From the NCBI GenBank assembly GCA_044432885.1, contig JAWXUG010000035.1, forward strand, positions 1 through 12,319: a stretch of 12,319 nucleotides of DNA, in the 5' to 3' direction. Below the pieces are notes generated by a model that saw only the letters and a program-made list of their open reading frames with translations, was not told the origin of the DNA and did not search any database. Shown here one piece after another: positions 1-5,735 of the stretch (the first letter of the stretch is position 1; every line of letters begins with the position of its first letter). The translations under genes were made by a program, and so were the position numbers. The stretch is from CAYJNO01 sp044432885 (lineage in GTDB: Bacteria; Bacillota_I; Bacilli_A; Erysipelotrichales; Erysipelotrichaceae).

Positions 1-82
1 TTCTGGACATAATAAAATCCCACCTCCGTAGATCCATGAAATTTTATTTATTTCATTTGTCTACTTTAGTGGGATTGTATCA
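1..82 (-). mobile_element. Probable terminus of an IS3-like insertion sequence, with the start of its leftward transposase gene
   Basis: Read on the minus strand, this stretch begins TGATACAATCCCAC at base 82 and continues into ACTAAAGTAGACA. A TG-starting terminus with a nearby GTAGACA block resembles IS3-family ends as I remember them. Further in is a ribosome-binding site (GGAGGTG, plus-strand 23-29) and then ATG at 10-8, reading Met-Ser-Arg off the left edge. An orfA start about 70 bases from the IS end, with a product starting MSR, suits an IS3-type transposase. The plus-strand neighbour is pilin coding sequence that lacks its 5' part, as expected if the element inserted there. Only ten coding bases are visible, so the family is a guess; another IS family or an unrelated leftward gene is possible. 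Confidence 0.45.
12..80. repeat. Imperfect 69-base palindrome (nested hairpin) centred on base 46
   Basis: Three paired blocks share one centre. AATCCCAC (16-23) pairs with GTGGGATT (69-76), GTAGA (28-32) with TCTAC (60-64), and ATGAAAT (36-42) with ATTTCAT (50-56). Symmetrical 4x4 and 3x3 internal loops separate them, and bases 12-14 also pair with 78-80. In minus-strand RNA the arm at 16-29 holds the ribosome-binding site of the leftward ORF. The fold would therefore partly mask that site in any transcript entering from the pilin side. Confidence 0.7.
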
Positions 83-567
83 CTTCTACAGATGAAACTT
101 TTGAATTTATATTATCTGCAGAGGATGATGATACCCCTATGCCAGAAGATTTAAATGGTCATGATATCTTTATAGATGGATCAGGAGAGGGCAATTTTGG
201 AATAATCTATTATGACACTCCTGGTGTGTATCATTATCAAGTTAGCGAAGTTACAGGATGTAATAATCATTATACTTATGATCAAACAGTTTATGAAATA
301 GTCGTATATGTCTATTTGAGCAATGATGAACTTTGTACGATGGTTTGTGTATATGAAGAAGATTCAACTGAAAAAGCTGAAGCAATTATATTTGAAAATA
401 TCTACAGCGACCCAGACGAAGAAAGTTCTTCATCGACTACAACTACCACCACTACTACGGTGGTTGATACAAGTGATATCAATGGTATCAGGCTAGCTGT
501 GGGATTAATGGTTGTGTCAATGTTAGGAATCGTTGTAATAGCTTTTTATAAAAATATGAGCAGATAA
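83..567 (+). pseudogene. 5'-truncated pilin / surface protein with Spy0128-type isopeptide domain and sortase anchor
   Basis: The first ATG in frame is at 139, but pilin-like sequence begins before it: TSTDETFEFILSAEDDD from base 85 resembles an early strand of the streptococcal pilin isopeptide-linkage domain. The frame is closed by TAG at 67-69 with no start codon between, so the 5' end, including any signal peptide, is missing. Numbered from the ATG at 139, the rest of the domain follows: PGVYHYQVSE with its conserved Glu (E37), a YTYD..VYEIVVYV strand, and FENIYS with the Asn (N87) that normally bonds to a Lys. A Ser/Thr stalk (96-107), a VVDTSD sorting-like motif (108-113), a hydrophobic segment (118-136) and a short YKNMSR tail end the protein. 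The bonding Lys normally lies in the lost part. Probably a dead major-pilin gene cut by the adjacent mobile element; a rearranged silent cassette is an alternative. Confidence 0.75.
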
Positions 568-637
568 AAAGATTTATGCGGGGAAAAAGTATGCATGAAT
601 TCATTGGGAATTTAAAATCTGAGTGACCGATCTTAGT

Positions 638-662
638 TACTACAGTAAAAGTAGTATCTTTT
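638..662 (+). terminator. Weak possible terminator after the pilin remnant
   Basis: TACTAC (638-643) and GTAGTA (651-656) form a 6-bp stem with a 7-base loop, followed by TCTTTT. The stem is short and A/T-rich, so this may not stop transcription. No convincing promoter for the adhesin was found between 568 and 700. Confidence 0.25.
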
Positions 663-700
663 ATCGTAAAAATAAGCTTAAAAGCTAATTAGGGGGGAAT

Positions 701-3247
701 ATGAAGATTATTTATCAAAAAGTAATTAACAAAGCATTAACATGCATGTTAGTGTTTTCTATGATTACGACATTTATGCCAATCTCTGTTTATGCAACTG
801 AGGATGCATTCACAAGCGACAAACAAAACAGTGATGAAATAATAGAAATCATTCATAGCGAAGAGTGTCAATTTCAAGAAGAAGTAGTAGGCCATGAATG
901 TACTTATGTTCATGTACACGATGAAGATTGCGGATATGTAGAAAGCAAAGATGAAATACCTTGTGATAAGGAGTGTATAGATACTGATGGAGATGGTGTT
1001 ATTGATCACAAAGAGGATTGTGCTTATACACCAGCTATAGTGGGTTCACCATGTACAGATGTCCATGAACATGACGAAACTTGTGGATATGTAGAAGCAG
1101 TAGAGGGGAAAAATTGTACTTGTGGAGCGATTACTTATGAAAATAATATAAGTCAAGCTGACAATAATTCGCTAATAATGGAAAACAATGAGATGGCATC
1201 TTTGAGTGCAGTGGTTATTGATTATAGTCAACTTTTTATAATGTCAAATACAACGATTATTGGCTTTGATACAGACTATCTAGATAGTATAGGAATAGGA
1301 AAAAACAGTGAAGGGGATTATGAACTGGGTGATATTGAAATTCCTAAAGATGTCACGCAGATTGGTAATGGTAGTGGCTATTCTACAAATGCTAGTTCAA
1401 TATCTATTAGCAAGTTGTCATTTGAAGAAGGCTCTTTACTTACGAAAGTTGCTAAATATGGATTTCAGGGTGTGCTAATCAATGAAATTGATTTTACAAA
1501 TGCAATACAGCTTAGCGAAATTGGTACACAAGGATTTTATCAATCTGAGGTAACAAATATCACATGGAGTAGTACAGATGCACTTAAAACCCTTGAATCT
1601 AACGCATTTAATGGTAATAAAATTTCTGGTGAGCTTTTTGAAATTCCAGAGGGTGTCCAAACAATCAATGGAGCTGCGTTTGATGGTATTGATGTAAATG
1701 TATTAATATTTCCATCTACTATTGAACATTTAGAATCTTCGACATTTCAAGGCGTAACTTCTGATTGGTGTGTTTTTGAATTTGATGCTAACGTTACTAC
1801 AATTCCTAATGGATCCACAAATAATGATGTTTCTATAACAAATACATTGGTAAAGGATAAAGATAGTTATGATTATGTGATGAGTATGAATAGCGGTGCT
1901 ACTTATCTTAAGCCAACATACGAAGCTACCTTGTCTTTTGATGGCATTACAGGGGACGGCGCTACAAAGCAAGTATTATATAATCGACCTATTAACTGGA
2001 AAGAAAACAGTGATGGAATTACTTGGTCAGCCGATACAAGTTATACCTTGCCAACTTTTACAGGAGATAACAATCGATGGGTAATCAGTGATACTGTTAA
2101 CGATGAAATTGTTGTAACTGATATTGTTGCATGGGATACGTTATATCAATTTGCTTATGAGTATACGCACTATGATTATTTGTGGTTTGGTGAGTATCAA
2201 CAAAACTTGATCGTTCAAAAAATGACGGATGAAAAGCCGCAAGAAGTTATAGATGCTGAAGTTGCAGGCAAAGAAGTTGTGTATGTTAAACTTAATGATA
2301 CAGACCATAGATGGTATACCATTGATCCAATTTTGTGGAAAATCTTCAAAACAGTTGACAATGGTGACGGAACTACAACTTACACAGCGGTTTCTGAATA
2401 CACGCTGGCATTTGCACAAATGGATTCGGATAGTAATGCTGCCACTTTTACAGATTCAGACCTTTGGAATAATTGGTTTGAAGACGAAATTTATGGATTC
2501 AATAACACTGCCTTTGATAAAAATGCATTTGCTGATGAATTATTTACTGATGCTGGTTTTAATGATGATGAGTGGAGTTGGTTTAAAATATCTACTGGTT
2601 TGCTTTCAGCGAATGATATGTTTACAAGAGGATATTTCCCTAATGAAGAAGATAAATTAACAACCACTACAGATTATTGTTCCTACCCAATTTCATTTGG
2701 AGGCACAGGTAGCACATACACATCTTATCAATGGTTTGAAACATTTTATTCTAGTAGTGGATTTGGCACTAGGAATTATGCATTGAAAAACACAGCAGAA
2801 TTAACAAGCATTTATCAGAATTCTATCGCTGGGGTTCGACCAATGATGCAACTGACTATTGATAGTAAATACAATATACTTGAAAATGAAGGGACAAAAG
2901 ATGATCCTTATAAGATTGGGACAGTTACTAATAAGGTTTCATTTATTTGCGATGATGAAACTACTTTTGATGATCAAGAACTAATATACGGTTTAAAAGC
3001 ATCGAGACCTGAAGAATTAATAAAAGATGGTTATACACTTGATGGATGGTATATAGATAATGATTTCACAACAAAATGGGATTTTGAAAAAAATAATGTG
3101 ATCTCTGATGTTACTTTGTATGCCCAATGGAAAAAAGATGAAGAATCAACTATAATACCAACCACACCAACCACACCAACTGCACCGACTACAACAATCA
3201 CACCGCATGAAAATCCAAATACGGGTATCCATGCTGTTGGTGAATAA
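701..3247 (+). CDS. Secreted multidomain BspA-like adhesin with truncated sorting signal
   Basis: Predicted surface protein of 848 residues, led by a strong ribosome-binding site (AGGGGGG, ending about 4 bases before the ATG). Visible in order: signal peptide 1-32 (basic start, hydrophobic core, VYA cleavage); two 26-residue Cys/His repeats at 56-81 and 107-132 of form C..VG..CT.VH.HDE.CGYVE, flanking a DTDGDGVIDHKED calcium-loop-like segment (94-106); BspA-type leucine-rich repeats about 208-355; a region about 490-720 resembling DUF6273 (WFGEY, LLS, ending GVRPMMQL); an InlB B-type/Flg_new repeat 745-811 (GYTLDGWYID, TLYAQW); a Pro/Thr stalk 819-835; and NPNTG at 838-842. It stops six residues after the motif, without the hydrophobic segment and basic tail that sortase substrates carry. 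The sortase gene begins two bases later, so the two are probably cotranscribed. Domain names come from pattern recognition; the adhesive role is inferred. Confidence 0.85.
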   Translation: MKIIYQKVINKALTCMLVFSMITTFMPISVYATEDAFTSDKQNSDEIIEIIHSEECQFQEEVVGHECTYVHVHDEDCGYVESKDEIPCDKECIDTDGDGVIDHKEDCAYTPAIVGSPCTDVHEHDETCGYVEAVEGKNCTCGAITYENNISQADNNSLIMENNEMASLSAVVIDYSQLFIMSNTTIIGFDTDYLDSIGIGKNSEGDYELGDIEIPKDVTQIGNGSGYSTNASSISISKLSFEEGSLLTKVAKYGFQGVLINEIDFTNAIQLSEIGTQGFYQSEVTNITWSSTDALKTLESNAFNGNKISGELFEIPEGVQTINGAAFDGIDVNVLIFPSTIEHLESSTFQGVTSDWCVFEFDANVTTIPNGSTNNDVSITNTLVKDKDSYDYVMSMNSGATYLKPTYEATLSFDGITGDGATKQVLYNRPINWKENSDGITWSADTSYTLPTFTGDNNRWVISDTVNDEIVVTDIVAWDTLYQFAYEYTHYDYLWFGEYQQNLIVQKMTDEKPQEVIDAEVAGKEVVYVKLNDTDHRWYTIDPILWKIFKTVDNGDGTTTYTAVSEYTLAFAQMDSDSNAATFTDSDLWNNWFEDEIYGFNNTAFDKNAFADELFTDAGFNDDEWSWFKISTGLLSANDMFTRGYFPNEEDKLTTTTDYCSYPISFGGTGSTYTSYQWFETFYSSSGFGTRNYALKNTAELTSIYQNSIAGVRPMMQLTIDSKYNILENEGTKDDPYKIGTVTNKVSFICDDETTFDDQELIYGLKASRPEELIKDGYTLDGWYIDNDFTTKWDFEKNNVISDVTLYAQWKKDEESTIIPTTPTTPTAPTTTITPHENPNTGIHAVGE
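866..943 (+). repeat. Cys/His repeat unit 1 in the adhesin
   Basis: Encodes residues 56-81, with Cys at 56, 67 and 77 and His at 65, 71 and 73 in the pattern VG.ECTYVHVHDEDCGYVE. Same length and spacing as unit 2. Confidence 0.75.
1019..1096 (+). repeat. Cys/His repeat unit 2 in the adhesin
   Basis: Encodes residues 107-132, in the pattern VGSPCTDVHEHDETCGYVE. Its Cys residues align with those of unit 1, and a further C..CTC-like cluster (139, 141) follows. Similar HxHDxxCGY repeats occur in many Bacillota surface proteins; a metal-binding or disulphide role is inferred. Confidence 0.75.
3157..3180 (+). repeat. Short tandem repeat encoding the Pro/Thr stalk
   Basis: A 9-base unit, ACCAACCAC, is present about 2.7 times and encodes PTT repeats. 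Gain or loss of a unit would keep the frame and only change stalk length. Confidence 0.7.
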
Positions 3248-3249
3248 AA

Positions 3250-4065
3250 ATGAAATATAAAAGAATATATATAGTATCTATAATAATATTATTTATTATT
3301 CTTATTATTGGATTAGTATGTTTTGAAAATAATGACAAACTAATTGATTTACCTTCAGATGATCTTACTGTCGTTAATAAAGTTGACAATCAAGATTTAA
3401 TGATTTATGCAAGTATTGATAAGTTAGCGATTGCAAAAGAAGATAATACTGAGACTATTGCATGGCTACGTGTTCCAGACACTGATGTTGATAATCAGGT
3501 TATGCAAACAACGGATAACAGTAAATATTTATATACAAATGAACAAGGTGACTATGATAGGTGGGGATGCTATTTCGCGGATTATTACAGTAATTTAACA
3601 TCTAAAGAACAATTAAATCAGAATACTGTGATATATGGGCATTCGGGAAGTGCTGAATTGAATGAAAATCCTGACGGAAATAGATTTTCACAATTGTTTA
3701 GATTTTTAGAACTGGATTTTATAAATGAAAATCCATATATATACTTGACAATCAATGATGATGTATTACCATTTGAAATATTTGCAGTTTTTCATACATC
3801 AACAGATTTCTATTATATCAATCCAACTCCAAGTAATGTTGGATTTGAAGAGTTTATTAATACTATAACTAAAAAGAATGAATATATTTTTGAAGGCGTA
3901 GATGTTGAGGAAACTGATAAAATATTGACTTTGTCGACATGTTCACATCGCTATGATATAGATGCTTCAGGAAATCATAGACTTGTAGTTATGGGTAAAT
4001 TAGTAGATGGTGTAAAGGAAAAAGAAAGTAATATTTTTCTAAATAGTAATCCTGAAAGACCATAA
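3250..4065 (+). CDS. Class B sortase
   Basis: Membrane-anchored transpeptidase that would join surface proteins to peptidoglycan or to each other. It has 271 residues, a usual length for SrtB-type enzymes. A short basic start and one membrane segment (7-24) precede the extracellular domain, giving N-in topology. The catalytic set is complete: His131 in VIYGHSG, Cys231 in LTLSTCSH and Arg244 in GNHRLVVMGKL. The early block IAWLRVPDTDVDNQVMQTTDNSKYL is typical of class B. It starts two bases after the adhesin stop; the likely ribosome-binding site GGTGA (3239-3243) lies inside the adhesin's last codons, so translation may be coupled. Likely substrates are the neighbouring adhesin (NPNTG) and formerly the pilin. 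Class B sortases also build pili in some Bacillota, so either anchoring or polymerisation is possible. Confidence 0.93.
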   Translation: MKYKRIYIVSIIILFIILIIGLVCFENNDKLIDLPSDDLTVVNKVDNQDLMIYASIDKLAIAKEDNTETIAWLRVPDTDVDNQVMQTTDNSKYLYTNEQGDYDRWGCYFADYYSNLTSKEQLNQNTVIYGHSGSAELNENPDGNRFSQLFRFLELDFINENPYIYLTINDDVLPFEIFAVFHTSTDFYYINPTPSNVGFEEFINTITKKNEYIFEGVDVEETDKILTLSTCSHRYDIDASGNHRLVVMGKLVDGVKEKESNIFLNSNPERP

Positions 4066-4086
4066 TTTGGAGTAAAAGTTCGAGAG

Positions 4087-4127
4087 AAAAGTCATGACAA
4101 TCATTTTTGATCGTTGTGACTTTTATT
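4087..4127 (+). terminator. Rho-independent terminator of the surface-protein operon
   Basis: AAAAGTCA (4087-4094) pairs with TGACTTTT (4117-4124), with a further CAA/TTG pairing inside and a T-rich 3' side. It lies just after the sortase and before the ssrA promoter. Confidence 0.65.
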
Positions 4128-4141
4128 GTGGGGTAAACCTA

Positions 4142-4170
4142 TTGACAATTATGGCATAAAAATATATAGT
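4142..4170 (+). promoter_or_regulatory. Sigma-A-type promoter of ssrA
   Basis: TTGACA (4142-4147, perfect -35), a 17-base spacer and TATAGT (4165-4170, one mismatch from TATAAT) sit about 10 bases before the mature tmRNA 5' end. This fits strong constitutive expression. Confidence 0.85.
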
Positions 4171-4179
4171 ATTTTTACT

Positions 4180-4528
4180 GGGGATGTCTTGGATTCGACA
4201 GGTTTCAGTTTGATTTAGGTTGCAGTGGCGTGGTTACCTAATAACCAACAAAAAATAAACGGAAATCAAAGATTATCATTCGCTGCTTAATTAGTCAATA
4301 GCGACTGCAGCCACCTTTATTTGATGTGTCTATACATCACTTAGAGTGTAACTTTATAGAATAAGGGAAACTTGAGGCTTGAATAGTGTACCTGACAAAT
4401 AAAAAAGCAAATTCAATCGTTGTTTCGTTCATTGACTTACGATTGTCTTATCAATAATGAACTAAACTGTAGACATCTAAATGTGGGGCTATTCTTGGAC
4501 AGGGGTTCGATTCCCCTCATCTCCACCA
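4180..4528 (+). ncRNA. ssrA: tmRNA (transfer-messenger RNA)
   Basis: One-piece tmRNA that frees stalled ribosomes with SmpB and adds a degradation tag. The 5' end GGGGATG pairs with the 3' CATCTCC to form a 7-bp acceptor stem whose third pair is G-U, the alanyl-tRNA synthetase identity element. The discriminator A and an encoded CCA end at 4528. The conserved GGATTCGACAGG block (4191-4202) and the T-arm AGGGGTTCGATTCCCCT (4501-4517) are present. The tag frame ends ..N-G-N-Q-R-L-S-F-A-A with TAA at 4288-4290; the resume codon was not fixed but should lie near 4240-4250. The tag ends FAA where many Bacillota tags end LAA. The length of 349 bases is typical. It has its own promoter and terminator and is unrelated in function to its neighbours. 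Confidence 0.97.
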
Positions 4529-4538
4529 GATAAAAACT

Positions 4539-4570
4539 AAGCCAATTATGGCTTTTTTTATTGGCTTTTT
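4539..4570 (+). terminator. ssrA terminator with two alternative hairpins
   Basis: AAGCCA (4539-4544) can pair with TGGCTT (4549-4554), followed by seven Ts. The same left arm, extended to AAGCCAAT, can instead pair with ATTGGCTT (4560-4567), followed by more Ts. Either fold would end transcription shortly after the tmRNA 3' end. Confidence 0.8.
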
Positions 4571-4632
4571 GGGGTTAAATACACTATTTCAGCTATAATT
4601 TGATAGGTTTCTTTCACTTTTAATTTTCTGTT

Positions 4633-4659
4633 TGGCTATCTCATGCCTAAAGATAGCCA
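4633..4659. repeat. 9-bp perfect inverted repeat between ssrA and the AraC gene
   Basis: TGGCTATCT (4633-4641) and AGATAGCCA (4651-4659) flank a 9-base loop. Neither strand has a clear T-run after the stem. It may still act as a processed or convergent end between ssrA and the leftward regulator gene. Nothing else is seen in 4571-4751. Confidence 0.5.
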
Positions 4660-4751
4660 GATTTACAAAGTATATTTTCGTTTCATGTTAATGAGTAGCA
4701 ACAACTATTTATTTTGCCTCTTTCTACTTATGATAAAAAGAATAACTTATG

Positions 4752-5639
4752 CTAAGCATCTTTTGCTTCATTAGACTTATTTGTTGAGTGGAGTAGTCTT
4801 CTATATTTAGAAGGAGAAGTATTGAGTTTTCTTTTGAAAGTGGCACTAAAATGCCCGATTGAATTAAACCCTAACATATCGGATATGGTGTTAATTGAAA
4901 GTAAGGGGTCTTTAAGTAAAAGGATAGAGCGATCTAACTTAATTCTTATAATGTTTTCTTTTAAAGATTCTCCATTTACATCAATAAAAGCTCTATATAG
5001 TTGAGATTGACTGATGTAGAAGTGGTTGCATATATCTTTTACTTTAATAGATTCTTCAATATGTTCTAAAATATAGTCGTTCACATTTTTAACTAAACTA
5101 TAACTTTTACCAGCTTGTATATTAGTACTGATATTTTTGTAATTTTCATCAATAATCATAATCAATAAGATTTTTAACAAGGCTTCGGTTTGAAAATATT
5201 TACCAGCTGTTTTTGTGTTATCTCTAAGAAAGGCATTTAAAAGAACTAAAATGTTTGCATCCATTGTATTATCATAGACATAAAATTCTTTAATACTAAA
5301 GAAATGATTGTATAAAAAACCTCTGGTATTATTTATGTTAAAGAAAATGTAATTAAAAGAAACTTTTTCTTTAGATGTACATCTAGCGTTATAGATCGTA
5401 TTATCTGGAATTAATAGTACATTTTGTTTGTCAATCGTGTAGGTATTTAGATTACTTTCGATAACAAACTGACCTTGAGATGGGATGACAAGTTTAAAGC
5501 AACTTAGCATATTATTGGAAATTGCGCCCGTATTAGTTTGCGTCCAAACACCACATGATAATATTTGAATATCTAACTCTTGTACCAAGTCTGATAATTC
5601 ATCTTTATGGAAAAATCCACCTTTAATTAGTTCTGTCAT
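4752..5639 (-). CDS. AraC/XylS-family transcriptional regulator
   Basis: DNA-binding regulator of 295 residues, the usual size for the family. Residues about 40-115 look like the N-terminal cupin-like sensing domain (FKLVIPSQGQFVI, NVLLIPDN). Residues 183-282 carry the paired helix-turn-helix: first helices around 199-220 (VKDICNHFYISQSQLYRAF) and the second around 250-281 (ISDMLGFNSIGHFSATFKRK, then SPSKYRR, the classic family ending). The start is supported by a GAGGTGG ribosome-binding site just upstream (plus-strand 5644-5650). It is transcribed away from the flavoprotein gene across a 96-base gap, the common layout for an AraC protein controlling its neighbour. The inferred role is activation of the flavin reductase in response to its substrate; the ligand cannot be read from sequence. 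Confidence 0.9.
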   Translation of the reverse strand: MTELIKGGFFHKDELSDLVQELDIQILSCGVWTQTNTGAISNNMLSCFKLVIPSQGQFVIESNLNTYTIDKQNVLLIPDNTIYNARCTSKEKVSFNYIFFNINNTRGFLYNHFFSIKEFYVYDNTMDANILVLLNAFLRDNTKTAGKYFQTEALLKILLIMIIDENYKNISTNIQAGKSYSLVKNVNDYILEHIEESIKVKDICNHFYISQSQLYRAFIDVNGESLKENIIRIKLDRSILLLKDPLLSINTISDMLGFNSIGHFSATFKRKLNTSPSKYRRLLHSTNKSNEAKDA

Positions 5640-5657
5640 ATAACCACCTCACTTAAT

Positions 5658-5686
5658 ATTATAAATTTTTGAATGATTTATGTAAA
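5658..5686 (-). promoter_or_regulatory. Promoter of the AraC-family regulator
   Basis: On the minus strand, TTTACA (plus-strand 5681-5686), a 17-base spacer and a perfect TATAAT (5658-5663) precede the regulator. The predicted start near 5651 leaves a leader of only about 12 bases holding the ribosome-binding site. I found no equally good promoter for the divergent flavoprotein, which fits activator dependence. Confidence 0.75.
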
Positions 5687-5735
5687 GTTAATTATTTAAT
5701 TAGTGTTAGTATGAGAATGAAAGAAAGGGAGAGTT

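Noticed and set aside
749..1009. Open reading frame on the minus strand inside the adhesin gene
   Set aside because: No ribosome-binding site or recognisable motif, and it lies wholly inside a well-supported gene. The same holds for the minus-strand frames at 1475-1660, 1730-1972, 2141-2419, 5950-6231 and 7337-7555.
3157..3180. Tandem repeat as a phase-variation switch
   Set aside because: The unit is 9 bases, so slippage would keep the frame and only alter stalk length.
3190..3330. Adhesin and sortase as one gene split by a frameshift, with the sortase membrane segment acting as the anchor
   Set aside because: The sortase frame has a TGA at 3241-3243, and the membrane segment starts a complete, normal sortase with its own start and likely ribosome-binding site.
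4505..4751. Phage or island attachment site at the 3' end of ssrA
   Set aside because: ssrA is a common integration target, but there is no integrase and no second copy of its 3' end in the window.
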